The notes below the pieces were generated by a model that was given only the letters and a program-made list of their open reading frames with translations, did no database searches and was not told the DNA's origin. Shown in pieces: positions 34,302-45,510 of a stretch of 64,000 bases of DNA. Made by a program: the position numbers and the translations under genes. Numbering within the stretch: the stretch's first letter is position 1; each line of letters opens with the position of its first letter. The DNA is from Lunularia cruciata (lineage: Eukaryota; Streptophyta; Marchantiopsida; Lunulariales; Lunulariaceae): positions 5,337,001 to 5,401,000 of the forward strand of contig OX419756.1 of assembly GCA_948567375.1 (NCBI GenBank), in the 5' to 3' direction.

Positions 34302-34992
34302 TGTAACACCCATTTGTGCATGTGTGTGGTATTGTGATATTTAGCTTGGTATTATAAATACTTTGGAGATATTATTTATATAAATATAAAAGATGGTTCT
34401 ACATTAGTCATGATTAGCTAAATTTAGTCATAGCTAAGATAGAGGGGAGCTTACTTTAGAGGAAGTGGAAGAGATGAGCACCACTATTTTGGATTCTATT
34501 GTGTTAACTTGGTATTATTCCTAGGTGTTTGGCTTTGAGGAAAGAGTTGAGAACTCTTGGGCCCGCAAGCCTTTTTGTTCTAGATTCTTCTTAAGTCCAA
34601 GGATAGCCCATGTGAAGTAATCCTTGACTTAGTGGTTGGATCAAGATAAGATCACATGCTAGTGGAATATGTCCATGGGAATGGATATTCCTTTCTACTT
34701 TTTGACTTTACTTGACTTTTAGCCTAGTAAGTTGAGTTACTCTAGTAATTAGTAACTTTGGTGCATAGCTATTTCACAAATATGTAAACAAAGGGTGAGG
34801 AGGTGCTCAATATCCTTTCATTTGCAACTATCTCTCTCTCATTGAGTTCTCTAGTGAGCAATATCTTGAGTCTTGGAGTGTTAGCCTTGGAGGAGAATGA
34901 TGGAGTTGGGGTTCCTTGCCTTCTTAGTCCATGGTGCGCTACCATAATAGCCATCAGAGGTTCATCTTGAGTGAGAGACACGCCAACTCACA
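34302..34992 (+). repeat. 3' LTR of A3
   Basis: 691 bp, TGTAACACCC to AACTCACA. It pairs with 28501-29191. Confidence 0.9.
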
Positions 34993-35785
34993 ATACATGC
35001 TCTTGAGCCTAGAGGAGCATCAATGGAGTTGGACCTAGAGAGAGGAGAGGTTGGGAGACAGGTCAGACTTCCCAAGTCTTTCATGCTATATGAGGCATTG
35101 CAGACAACATCCATGGTTCCTAGACATCCCAGTGCAGGTGTGGTAGGTGGTGATGGAGTGTATGATGAACTACTTGCTAGTCAGCTACTTGCTACTTCAT
35201 AGACTGAGCCTAGCATGGTGTTGGGGGTGGCTTAGTTGATTATGCAACATCCTTTGTTTTCAGCCAGTGACATGTTTACATTGGGAATTGACCCAGCCCC
35301 AGTGTTTTGATTGGCTGCCATACTTTGTGAGAGTAGGGATGATGCAGTTCTTACTACTAGATCAGAGGTCGTGATAGTGGAGCTGACTTGGGTGAGGAGC
35401 ATGGGATCCGTTCAGTGACCATTGGTTTATGGCAAACAACAATGGCTAGATTGGAGGAGTTGCCAGCTAGACCGGCCTTTGAGAGAACGCGGTTCACACT
35501 TGGTGTTGTCCTATTGGATAATCAGAGGGGGATTTTTTGGTTTGGTTGGACCTTAAGGGAAGGTCTATACACCACAAAGAGTCTTGTTAGACTTTGGTGC
35601 ATAGCCTCTTATGTTGGGGAAGGTTGCAATAGTCGGTCTGGAGTTACTGAAGACCAATGTAGAGAGGTGTCCATTTCAGATCCAGACATCTCTAGGTGGT
35701 GGTTCGACACAATACATCACATGTAGGGATCTTGTTGTCCAAGGTCAGCCTGGTCATCTGACTGATAGCTTGGTGGTGAGAGCTC
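34993..35785 (+). pseudogene. protease-region polyprotein of C2
   Basis: Collinear with C1 24640-25370. It includes RTRFTLGVVLLDNQ (35490) and CPFQIQTSLGGGS (35669). At the protease site the Asp-Ser-Gly triad is not intact. It ends at the B1 junction. Confidence 0.6.
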
Positions 35786-38700
35786 CTTCATTGCAAAGAA
35801 GCATTTCTCCGGGTGTAATGACAAACCGGCATAATGACACCTTTCAAAAGTTTGGCAAAGGTAATCCAAATGTACATCTCTTTGCCCAAACACACAAGAA
35901 TCATCAATGAAGACTTCCACAAATTTGCCTAGAAAATCCTTGAAGATTGCATTCATCATCCGCTGGAAAGTAGCGGGAGCATTACACAACCTAAAGGGCA
36001 TTTGATTGAAAGTGAAAGTGCTCCAATTGGTAGTGAATGTAGTTTTATCCTTGTTCTCTTCGTGGATGGATACTTGATTGTACCTTGAAAATCCATCAAG
36101 AAAAATTGTAACAAAGGTGACTAGCTACTTGGTCCAGAATTGTATCGGTAAAAGGCAAAGGATGATGATCCTTCCTCGTCACTGTGTTCAACTTGCAAAA
36201 ATCTTGGCACACTCGAATCTTTCCTGTCTTCTTCTTCAGAATGATGACTATGGGGGAAATCCACTCACTGCTCAAGACAGGAAAGATTATTCCAGCCCCT
36301 AAGTACTTATCAATTTTGTCTTTCACCAAGAGGGAGTACTTTGGGTTCAAGTAGTATTGTCTTTGCCAAACTGGAACTGCACCTTCAACCAGATCAATCT
36401 GATGTTCTCCAAATTGTCGTGGAATATCCGGTCAATACATCCTAGAATTCTATAAACAGGGCAGTGTATCCTGCTAACTCCTTTGGAGTGACTGTCTCCA
36501 AAATCTTCAAAAATTTTCCTTCAATCAAGACAACATCTTGACAGTCATTGAAGTTGATGACTCCTTCCACATGGCTTACTTGGCTCAATCCAAGCCAAAC
36601 TGCAGTCAAACCCCCTTCCTCCAAGTTGTGTTCACCCGAGGTGATGTCGTATGGGTCTTCGTCTTTGACCTCTACCTCGTAGCATTCCAAGTAATTGACT
36701 TGGACTTCATCTTCACAGTCTTCTGAAGACAAAGACAATGAATCTATGGATTCATCTTTGTCTTTTGACGAAGTTGTTTCCCTGAGGTGAGGAACCTTCA
36801 TCCAACTCATGGTCACCAGCTTTTGATCTTTGGACAAAAATGTCCTTAAACTGTAACTTTTGTTGGTGCCAATCCATAATAACCTTGGCACTGTACAGCC
36901 ATGCTCTTCTGATCAAGAGAGTGCAACAAGTTCTGGTTACTGGTTGCAACACAATGTAATTTAACTTAAAGGGCACCCCTCCAATGATCATAGCGATGTT
37001 TGACAGCATGCCCAAAGGCCGCCTCTTGGTTTGATCCGCAAATTTCAAAATTGTGGGTGTTGGTTCAAACGTTGTATACCCCAATCGATGTGTAGTGTCT
37101 TCTATCATGACATTCACACTTGACCCCGAATCAATGGGTATGGATGTGATCATGCAACCTATGATCTCTGCATCGACTTCAGGAGATCCCAAATCTTCTT
37201 GTTCAATATAATAAATTGCAGGCAAGTCTTTCTTGGTCATCGCCCTTACTTTCTTGAGGGCTGAACTCAGTTGCTTCTTGTACAGCTTGTTGTCCTCCCA
37301 CAATTGCTTCAATGTGACATTAACACTCATAGACACCAAATCAGCCACAATATCGTATTGCGGGACTCCTCCCAACTTTACCTTCTTCGTCTTCGTCCTT
37401 GGGTCCGAAGTCTATCCTTGTTCAAATCAGACTTCAGGATGCTTTAAGATGGTGATTGGAGTACTAATGGCCTTGACCTGATGTTTTTTGGGTTGACCAA
37501 CTTTGGCTTGGATCAAGTCCTTTACTTTGGACTGGATATCCACCAGAAAAATGGGAGGATTTGTCTTCATGTTCTCCTCCAAACTCATCTCCCGCGTTCT
37601 GAAGACTGCTTCCTTGATTTCTTCCTGCAAGGCTTTCACTTTAGCTTTTGCTTGAATCTTTTCCTCCTTGGCAGAAGGATAGCTTTTGGGCATAACCTCT
37701 TTGCCTGTTGTGAAGACAAAGAAGTAGTACTCACTTCTTTGGGATCGCACTTCTTCTTACCCGTGCGTGTCTCAACCTTCAAAATTTTGAGGTCTGGCCA
37801 TTCTCCTTCTGAAGCGGGACTCCCTTCTTGAGGCCTCTCCTCCTCAAGTGTTATACAATTTACATTTGTATCCCCTTTTGCTTGTAGCGCAACACGCTCA
37901 AAGGGGGGCTGTACTTTTATAGGCGGCTTTGACTTTGGTGGTTGCAGGCACTGGTTTCTTGTATGCCCGGATCCCTTACAATTTCCAAAAGTGGAACATA
38001 CCCAATTTGCCATCTTGGCTCCAGACAATTTGGAGACCAATGTCCCATCAAGCCACAATTATAGCAAGCACCGGATGCAACATTTTGAGGCCTATTTTGG
38101 CTGCACATCGGTGGTCTTCATGAGGGAGCATTATTGTTATACTCCCTTGTTCCATACCTCAAACCTTGATACAATATGCTCGCCTGAGGCTGCACCTCTT
38201 GGATTTGGTACGCCGCCTCATCTTCCTCACTTTGGTCCCAATCGGGAACCCAATCAATTTGTTGCACTAGAAATGCATTGCATGTCAAACACTCTATATT
38301 AGCATGGCCGGATTTACCACACATAGTGCACCATAAATTTGGTTGGCCAAATGACGGAGGCTTTCTTTGGTCCTCAGCCCCAATCATCTGGATCTTGAAA
38401 TCCACAAACTCTTTAATAAGAGTCTCCAGCTTCTGATTCGCCTTAGGTACATTCTTTGCTAGTAGTGTTATTGGTTTCTTTCCTTTGTGTCTTCTTGTTC
38501 TTCTTGGCTTTGATTCTTCTTTGGATTTCGAAGAAGAACTCTAAGATGTGCAGGACTCCTCCAAAGAAGGGGATGTGCTGCAAGAAGCTCTCCTTCTAGG
38601 CTTCTTGCCTTTCTTCTCCCAATTTCTTTGGTTGTTGGACGAGTGAGAGTGAGCCGCCTCATATTGGGCAACATGTTTGAGGAGTTTGTCCAAGGAAGTT

Positions 38701-39830
38701 ACATTCCTCTCCCTGGAAAAGATATGGATCTCTAGTGAAAGTCCGTCAAGGAACCAGGTAATGGCTTGGGCATTGGAGTAACCCACCACACTAGATTGTT
38801 TCGGAACTCGGTTCAATAGGGCCATGAACCGCTTGGAGTAATCTCTCAACTTTTCCTTCTTCCCTCTGCCCAAATCATTTGAGTGCCACAAAGAAACTTG
38901 TATCATAATCAATTTCCCAAAATCGTTCCAAGAAGCCATTTTGCAAGTCTGCACAGTCGGCCGGTGTGAACCCCTTTTGGGTTACATGGGTATACTAGCT
39001 CCAAGCTTTCTTTTGGAGTAGTCTTGGAAAAATTTGCAGACGATCCACAGAGTCATGTTCCTTGTTGGCAAAGGAGATGACTTTGAATTCTTTGATAAAT
39101 TCATCATGATCTTTGTCTTGTTTGGTCCCCTTATACTTCTGATAGGCATGTCGGGTGACAGGCAACAAAGTCATTGTTTGATTTGGTGGGATCGTCTGTG
39201 GTAAGTTTGAACTTGATGGGCCCGAGGAGCTGCTTGGTATGGACACCGTGTTGACAGCCCAAGGATTCCAATTAGTCAAGTTCAAAGTGGGGTCTTCTTT
39301 GACAATTTCTTCTTCTCTATTTGTGTAGACTTCAATATGAATAGAAGCAAGAGGTTCAACACCTTCCAAGTGTTCTTCAAAATTCCTTCGAGACAACCAA
39401 GGAATCCTGTCTAGAGATGTTGATACTCTTATTACGTAAATGTTTGTACTGTCTTTTTGCAAACAAACTTCTTGATAAATTTGACTTCCTTTATAGCTTT
39501 AGGGGAAGTCGGTGTATTGGGTCATAATGCATATTTCCGCCCACTTGAGTCTTTCTTCTTCTTGGAAGAGTGGGACAAGAAGTAGCCTTGCCACCCGCCT
39601 TTGTGTTTCTTTTGTTTGAGATCTCACAAAGCTTCTTGGACTTCGTGAAGAAGTTGGAAGTCCAACGCCTCCCATTTGGCTTTGTCAAAAGTGGATTGGA
39701 TCTTCAAGCGTTCTTCTTCTTCACGATGCAACATTTGTCTTCAAACTCCCTCTTCCCACTGTTCTCTCAATGTAGACATTCATATTGCTTTGACACCCAA
39801 TTTCGAGATGGGCTTCGTATTCTTCCACTT
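35786..39830 (-). pseudogene. gag-pol of B1, broken
   Basis: Gag pieces at 39462-38995 and 38954-38541 (KMASWNDFGKLI, LSLEIHIF, RNVTSLDKLLKHVAQYEAAH). CCHC knuckles CTMCGKSGHANIEC (about 38320) and CYNCGLMGHWSPNC (about 38070) are intact, and a third cluster CKGSGHTRNQC follows. The protease region at 37375-36752 contains IDSGSSVNVM, an intact DSG. RT pieces are SEWISPIVIILKK and RVCQDFCKLN (36350-36096), and MPFRLCNAPATF with the catalytic FIDD (36001-35786). Stops and frameshifts separate these blocks. Confidence 0.8.
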
Positions 39831-39844
39831 CCGAGATTTGTATT

Positions 39845-39860
39845 CCTGGTAGCGGCGCCA
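39845..39860 (-). other. primer binding site of B1 (tRNA-Asp type)
   Basis: TGGCGCCGCTACCAGG on the minus strand, seven or eight bases inside the LTR end. TGGCGCCG equals the complement of the plant tRNA-Asp 3' end. Confidence 0.7.
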
Positions 39861-39867
39861 AAAATTA

Positions 39868-40910
39868 TATGACAACCCGACAAATATCACTTTTGTGGTA
39901 ATCACATAAGTAAAGTTTGTTCCCCGTAGAGATATGATTCAGAATTGGTCAAATACAAAGTCAAACAATAACATGTAGTTCTTCTTGGGTTCCTCTTTAA
40001 TCCCTCAAGTAGAAATTGCACCAAGAAGAGAGTAACAAGCTCACACTCTTGACAACTTGTCACGAATACACATACCCATAATCACAACATAACAATTTCT
40101 GTCCAAACAAATCTTGATTGTGATGATTTAGATTCTCTCGAAGACGGCACTTCATTGAAAAATGAATTCGGCTCAGAATTGTGTTCCACCTCTCCATTGC
40201 AGGCACAACTTCCTTGATCAAAATTGTTTCACATCAACTCAACGCTGCACTCACAAATGCAAAATACTATCAACACTATAATTCCTCTCAGATCTGTCAA
40301 GGCATTGCTCTGGTTTCACTTCACTCAAGATCAAACACATAGAATGAAGATCAAGGTTGCAGAATCTAACATCCAACAAGCACACTAACTTGCATTTCAA
40401 AATTCTACACACACTCACAAACACAAACACAAAATTAATACTTGGGATTAAGCTCAAATGATAAGCATTGCTTCACAACACTTTGCTTTATCTATTCTCA
40501 AAAATAATGAGAACTAAACAACATATGAATATGAATGCAAACCTTTAAATAGACAGAACTCTTCAATAGTTATCTAACAACTATATCAGTCTACAACAAC
40601 TTTTCCTATCTACAGATCTGAAATGACAATGCACTTCTTCATATCTGCCTCTTCAAATTTCAAAATTGTTTTTACTCCGATCTGATGTCAATCTATTCAT
40701 CGGCTTTCAAACGCAATGATCTTCCTATTATTTCTCATTCCTTGGGTATATCTGATATTACTCATTTATTCACTATTTCTACTACTTCTTCACTAAGAAC
40801 TACAATTGAAGTCATGGATAATCTATCTACTTCTTTATCTTGCAACCGACTCTTCTCTAATGTCTCGAAAGACAAGTCCAGAAGACATCTAAATTACTAC
40901 TTCTATGAGA
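39868..40910 (-). repeat. 5' LTR of B1, truncated by the viral island
   Basis: The 3' end (GGGTTGTCATA) borders the primer site. Similarity to Bs2 continues to about 40905, into the end of the LTR-encoded ORF. Upstream sequence is replaced by viral sequence. Confidence 0.75.
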
Positions 40911-40915
40911 CATCC

Positions 40916-41110
40916 CTGTCTATTGGCGTTATGTTGTGTTCAATAATTGCTCTTAGACCAGGTGCGGCATATGAGATGAATTGGTGTTCTATACATTAGC
41001 GCTAGACCATTGCTGTTTATAGGCGGTATGTTGTGTTCAATAATTGCTCTTAGACCAGGTGCGGCATATGAGATGAACGGTGTTCTATATATTAGCGCTA
41101 GACCATGAAG
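40916..41110 (-). repeat. 98-bp tandem duplication at the left viral edge
   Basis: ATGTTGTGTTCAATAATTGC at 40930 recurs at 41028. The units are nearly identical. The duplication extends the end of the kinase frame with a repeated, frame-shifted tail. Confidence 0.85.
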
Positions 41111-42538
41111 AGAACTAGCTCTATGATACCATAGTTCTGCGCGGATGTAGTCGGCTTTGAGAAAGTACACATCTCCTAGCATGTCAGCAGCTTTGCGGTT
41201 ACATGTCGCACTCATATCGACCGTGTCGCTAATTACGTCATGAAGTATTTGTCCAATAACACTTCCTCCTTCTGCACTTTGCTTTGCGGACTTGACTGCG
41301 TCTCGGGTAAACATACCAGTTACGCCATCACATGGAGAGAATCCGGAGATAACAGCTAGTGCCTGTGCGTGACTATGACCAATCCTGATTGCAGACAGCA
41401 GGAAGTTGTCTCTGGTCGTACTATCTAGCGAGTACCTCTTCACGAATTCAGGATCTGTATAGAGGGATATGAACTCTACTAATGCAAAAGAATTCCCCTT
41501 TCTGGAAAGACATAGCAGCCTCTCCAAAGTGCCTCTAACCTTTAGTTCTACATCCACAGCCGTTATGTAATATTCAAGTAACAGGAGTGCTAGGTCGCCT
41601 TCCTCCCAGTAATTGTCTTCGTTGCATTCAGAAAGATATGCTCTGGAGTCATTGTTGCTCTTTTCACATCCCAATCCATGAAACACTAGTATGCCTAGAA
41701 GGAGATTCCTGACATTTCCTGGATCCATCGATATGAGACGTGCATACGCTTCCTCATATTCCTCTCTCCCTATCAAGCTTCTGCAGTCAGAGAGCTCCTG
41801 AGCCTCTTCCTGGTCAAAGTCACTCCAGTGGTATGAAATATTTATTCTTTCTGTCTCTGAAAGACTGTACTTATCAACTCCGTTGAATCTGTCATATCTT
41901 ACTTTCGCAGGCCTGAACTCTTCAATCAGCTCTTTACATGCAGGTCTTTCGTTCACGACATCAGAAGTGCACTTGCTAACGGTCTCATTGTCGTTGCCGT
42001 ATATCTCAGCAATAATAAGACCTATGTTGTAGATGTCAGATTTTATTCTGTCATACTCTTTGTCGCTCTTTCTCTTTACATAAAGTTCCTTTTCCGGCGA
42101 TCTGTACTTGTCTGTTCTAGAACAATACTCGTATTTATCCTTGACATGTCTGGAGTGACCAAAGTCGCAGATTTTTGCTCTGAGTCCAAAGTCTAGAAGT
42201 ATGTTCTCAGGTTTTAGATCTTCGTGAGCAATGTCCAGGTCATGCAGGCTTTTGATTCCACAACATATGTCATATACAATTCTTCGCTTCAAATCTCTCG
42301 AGAGCACACCTCCCGCACTGATCAAAAGCTCTCTCAGATTGGAATTGTATGCAAAGTTTAGAACGATAGATACATTCCTGTCATCCTGACGATAGTACTT
42401 CCCAACAAAATCGATGACTTGATAGTCATCCATCGCAACTATCATTGCGGCTGCCTCTCGTTTAGCAACATCATCGTTACAGTTGATGCCATCGGGAACT
42501 CTGTAGCTTTTTACAACTACTGGATCCCCTCTGTACAC
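40940..42538 (-). pseudogene. protein kinase with Sel1-like C-terminal repeats (viral), 5' end broken
   Basis: Kinase features, counted from the GTG at 42538: catalytic Lys in VVVK (10), a Glu in REAAAM (28), HEDLKPEN (105-112; the usual HRD Arg is Glu), CDFG (124-127), SPE, and [12 protein letters not shown]. The Gly-rich loop would be just upstream, where TGA occurs in frame (about 42559), so the true N-terminus is lost. From about 240 the protein has helical Sel1/TPR-like units ([16 protein letters not shown]). It would phosphorylate Ser/Thr, with the repeats serving protein binding. The last 40 or so codons come from the 98-bp duplication. Giant viruses commonly encode several kinases. 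Confidence 0.75.
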
Positions 42539-42549
42539 ACCAGCTCTTA

Positions 42550-42810
42550 GTGATCCTCAGCTCCTCCGAACGTTGGTCCGAAAGTTTCTACGGATTGAAT
42601 ACTGTTCCAAATCTCCATGTTTGCAACAAAGAGATCTTGACAGATGATCAAGAGATATGCAAATGTGACCCTCGTATCTGTCAGCGCTTACTTGCCTATA
42701 GGACTATGCAGGTTTCCAGCCGTCCCTCATCCAGTACGAACTGGAAGGGGTCTACATATTTCAATTACATGACAGGAAATCTAAAACATGTGAATATATG
42801 TGACTTGTAA
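42550..42810 (+). other. possible small ORF upstream of the kinase
   Basis: 87 codons with a GTG first codon and Cys-containing stretch HVCNKEILTDDQEICKCDP. It overlaps the region where the kinase N-terminus should lie on the other strand, so it may be chance. Nothing recognised. Confidence 0.2.
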
Positions 42811-42898
42811 TCTTCTCTTTAAAAAGGCTTGCTATCTACCTTTAATCGGAATGTACAACAGAAGATACCGAAGTAGCTGATAAAAATAACCGTGCCCC

Positions 42899-43303
42899 TT
42901 AAAACTTAGAACGACTGTAGTAATGGTTGTCCCACAACTCGGCTTTCTTGGACCTTGGTGTGAGACACTCAACAGTGCGTGAGTAGTAATCATTAGCAAC
43001 AGACGCTGCAGAGCAATCAGAGCTGTACCCTTCTGTATTGCCTTCGTATGGTGTGTCTGAATTCTTTATTACCAGGTTCTTACTGAAGGTGGATCTTTTG
43101 ACTCTTTGGCCATCTTGCAGTTTCTCCAGAAGCTTATCGTCTCTCGCATCCCACATCTTATGGACATATATTGTCTTACTAGTAGTATGTAACTCGTAGT
43201 GTGGTTTTTGAGTAGGGTCGAAAAGCTTAACATCACTCTCATTTTCTCCACTATCTTTGATCCCTTCATTGTACATCCGTGCCCAGATAGATGATGTCAG
43301 CAC
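42899..43303 (-). pseudogene. unrecognised viral protein, C-terminal piece
   Basis: 134 codons in a frame offset from the next upstream one (43266-43892), which it overlaps by 38 bases. The frame lacks an ATG at its start, and its sequence (REEE/KRKEK to SSIWARMYNEG) reads on from the neighbour, so the two are probably one gene split by a frameshift. It is hydrophilic, with no domain recognised. Confidence 0.5.
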
Positions 43304-43892
43304 TTTTTCTTTCCTCTTCTCTAGCCCTCATATTTAGCGTTACTACCTCCCACTTTTGATCATCTGTAATTGGTACGTCTCTGTTTATTGTCATATCATA
43401 TATCTCATTATACTTACATTTTTCGCTGTCGGGAATAAGATTTCTGTAGTCCTCCCTGCTTTCGCAATACATGCCAGTAGCAAGTATCTTTCTCCATTGA
43501 TGAATATCCGGATGCTTAACTTGTACATCTTTTAAAGAATCGTACTCTTTTTGTGTCACCATAGTCTTTAAAGAAGACCATGCGTTTTTGACATCATCAT
43601 CTTCCAGAATAAGGCAGTGCTTTCGCGATACCATTCGACAACGAATCCCTCTAGTAGAATAGTAATAGGGAATCAATCCTGACGCCTCTGCATCAGCGAT
43701 TTGTGTCTTTGTAGGAGGTTGATCAAGGAGCGATAAAGTCAGCTTGTCTTCATCCTCTTCCATATTCACTACTACCCTCAGCTCTGCAACTTCTTGTTTG
43801 ATTTCTCTAGCAAGATTTTCTCTCTGCCTTTCAAACATATCTTTATGAGTTGAAGGTACTGCTTTCATACTTGCAGGTATGCGTATTTCCAC
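43266..43892 (-). pseudogene. unrecognised viral protein, N-terminal piece
   Basis: 208 codons, charged, with a helical N-terminus (FERQRENLAREIKQEVAEL) and later KKAH-free mixed segments such as HPDIHQWRKIL. The first codon is GTG and the first ATG is at 43868. It follows the Cys/His-repeat gene by about 20 bases. See 42899-43303 for its likely continuation. Confidence 0.5.
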
Positions 43893-43911
43893 TCCCTCGC
43901 TCTTTAGCCTG

Positions 43912-44319
43912 TCAAGATCTCATGTGAGCTTCCTTAAGCTTTTTTATCGACTCGTCTCTCTCTTTAGGACTTTTAAACCTCTCGTGAACAACGTTTACTC
44001 CATATGGACGAAAGCTTCTGTGTACTCCACAGAAAGATGATCCTTCTTTTGCTGCATGAGGACACTGCTTTCTGAGGAAAGTATTGTTGTGAATTATCGC
44101 CTTACACTGTAGCAACTGAGAGTTAATCTTTGTTCCTGGGGAAAGCGTTCTTGTATGTCTACCGCAGAAAGCAGTGCTAAGCTTTGCTCTATTTGAGCAT
44201 CTGCAACCTTTATTTACACCTGTGCTCAGGATTGCCTGACATTGACGAGCGACAGAGTGCGTGTCCAAGACGTCTCTGTTGCATTGCTCTATCAACTCGC
44301 GAATGATCTGTTGCTTCAT
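43912..44319 (-). CDS. Cys/His double-repeat protein (viral, putative zinc binding)
   Basis: 135 codons from ATG 44319, without stops. Two similar units: CQAILSTGVNKGCRCS with AFCGRHTR, and CKAIIHNNTFLRKQCP with SFCGVHRS. The pattern Cys, 11-13 residues, Cys, about 10 residues with Ala, then FCG-x-H fits small zinc-binding repeats (DUF5763-like) common in phages and giant viruses, as I recall. The C-terminus is basic. Role unknown. One of the few intact viral frames. Confidence 0.6.
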   Translation of the reverse strand: MKQQIIRELIEQCNRDVLDTHSVARQCQAILSTGVNKGCRCSNRAKLSTAFCGRHTRTLSPGTKINSQLLQCKAIIHNNTFLRKQCPHAAKEGSSFCGVHRSFRPYGVNVVHERFKSPKERDESIKKLKEAHMRS

Positions 44320-44508
44320 ATGAAGGAGGACTTGAATGAGATCTTCTTGAAGAGCATTGACGATCCATTCTTTAGCTCATTAACGTCATACATTGTAAAT
44401 GTGTACGAAGTACTTTGTGAAGAGCAGATTTTTAACATAAAGAAAGATATATCGAAGATTCATGCCTTACTAAGGAGAGACTTGAGCCACACTTATCGAC
44501 ACGCCTAA
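44320..44508 (+). other. possible small ORF divergent from the Cys/His-repeat gene
   Basis: 62 codons from ATG 44320 (FLKSIDDPFFSSLTSYIVNV). The two ATGs share the palindrome CATATG, leaving no room for a promoter between them. It could be a real small gene or chance. The region 44509-44728 is AT-rich and non-coding. Confidence 0.25.
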
Positions 44509-44728
44509 ATCAATTTCTACACATACTCTTTTTGAAACTTTTGTTTGCATGCAAAATTTTTATTTTTATTTTTATGAGAAGCTTATTTATGGTCACTCGT
44601 CAGTATTTTCAGGGGTGTCCCTGCGCGTTCGCTGTCTCAGTCTCGCGCAACACATCAACATCTTTCTTAAAATCAGAGTAAGAGGAGCACATATATATCT
44701 TTTCCATACCTCCCACGATAGAGTTTAG

Positions 44729-45429
44729 CTATTCAACGCTCATTCTGTACACTCCTTGATGAGGATTATGCGGTGTGACAACCACGACTTCATCATCATG
44801 GAGAATAGTATCATCAACATCACTGCAAATATCTTTAGTACTAGTTCTAATAACATTAGCAAACGGACTGATACAACTTGCTGTGAACTCGTTAAAACTA
44901 TTCACTACCAGTCCCAGATCTCCGCGAGATGTGTCGATGCTTGTTCTAATAGCATCTTTATCTTCTCGGTAGATCCTTCAATAACCTTCATAATGGAGCT
45001 CGAGTCTGTTCTAGAGGCCAAAGCACTCTTTTCTGAAGCATCAAGCTTCTTCTCAATGGATAATATTTGTGCTTCCATTAATGACAGCTTTGCCATTATT
45101 AAAGATAAGTCTTCAGAGGGAGACTGCACCTTTGCTAGAGGCACCAGCTTAGAAGTGGAGGCTTTCAAGTCCTTATGCTCCACACTTCTTAACATTGTAC
45201 CTTGAGGTCTCGAGGCTAAAGGATTGGGCCTACTCTGAAATATGTTGGAGCTTGATGGCATAGAGAGTGCTGCTTTCGGTGACACTTCTTCTTCCGAATC
45301 ACGGGCATCTGCCCATTCCTGCTTATGGTGAGTTGGTTCGTAAGAGAAGTCTTCATTCGACCACTTTGTCGACGACCCCTTTGCTCCCTCAGATCGTCTC
45401 TGAAACATATCGAAGAATTTAGAACCCAT
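44729..45429 (-). pseudogene. unrecognised viral protein with coiled coil, one frameshift
   Basis: Starts at ATG 45429. The N-terminal half is Ser/Pro-rich and low complexity. From about residue 110 there is a helical segment (LIMAKLSLMEAQILSIEKKL), then a frame ending at 44905. A second frame continues with coding-like sequence (ICSDVDDTILHDDEVVVTP) to TAG 44729, so a frameshift near 44910 is likely. It may be a structural or scaffold-like protein; not recognised. Confidence 0.5.
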
Positions 45430-45510
45430 TATTACTTACTTAGGTTATACGTATAGAATATAGACGAGCAATTGATACTAGATACGGGGACATGCGTCGG
45501 AATTTGAATC

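Larger units (their letters stand above)
28501..34992 (+). mobile_element. Ty3/gypsy family A, copy A3 (complete ends, internally deleted)
   Basis: Both LTRs are present (28501-29191 and 34302-34992), with the primer site at about 29196 and a G-rich tract before the 3' LTR (CCCGGGGTAA). Compared with A1 it lacks about 2.1 kb from late gag to late RT, carries two tandem duplications (250 and 312 bp) and a 136-bp foreign patch in the integrase. A target duplication is not clear (AGTAC versus AATAC, depending on the exact LTR end). Confidence 0.9.
27060..35785 (+). mobile_element. degenerate Ty3/gypsy element, family C, copy C2, interrupted by A3
   Basis: The gag part (27060-28500) and protease part (34993-35785) are collinear with C1 once A3 (28501-34992) is removed. 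The flanks of A3 share a short GTAC/ATAC match. At 35785 it ends abruptly against B1, before the point where C1 has its methyltransferase domain. Confidence 0.65.
35786..40910 (-). mobile_element. Ty3/gypsy family B element B1, 5' part
   Basis: Minus strand: truncated LTR (40910-39868), primer site (39860-39845), gag, protease, and RT cut at 35786. RNase H, integrase and the 3' LTR are missing. The LTR matches the last 1 kb of Bs1, Bs2 and Bs3, which identifies those units as solo LTRs. On its upstream side the LTR is cut by the viral island. Confidence 0.8.

Noticed and set aside
44756-45205. Plus-strand frame of 149 codons in the viral island
   Set aside because: Overlaps the minus-strand coiled-coil gene, whose codon composition is more protein-like.
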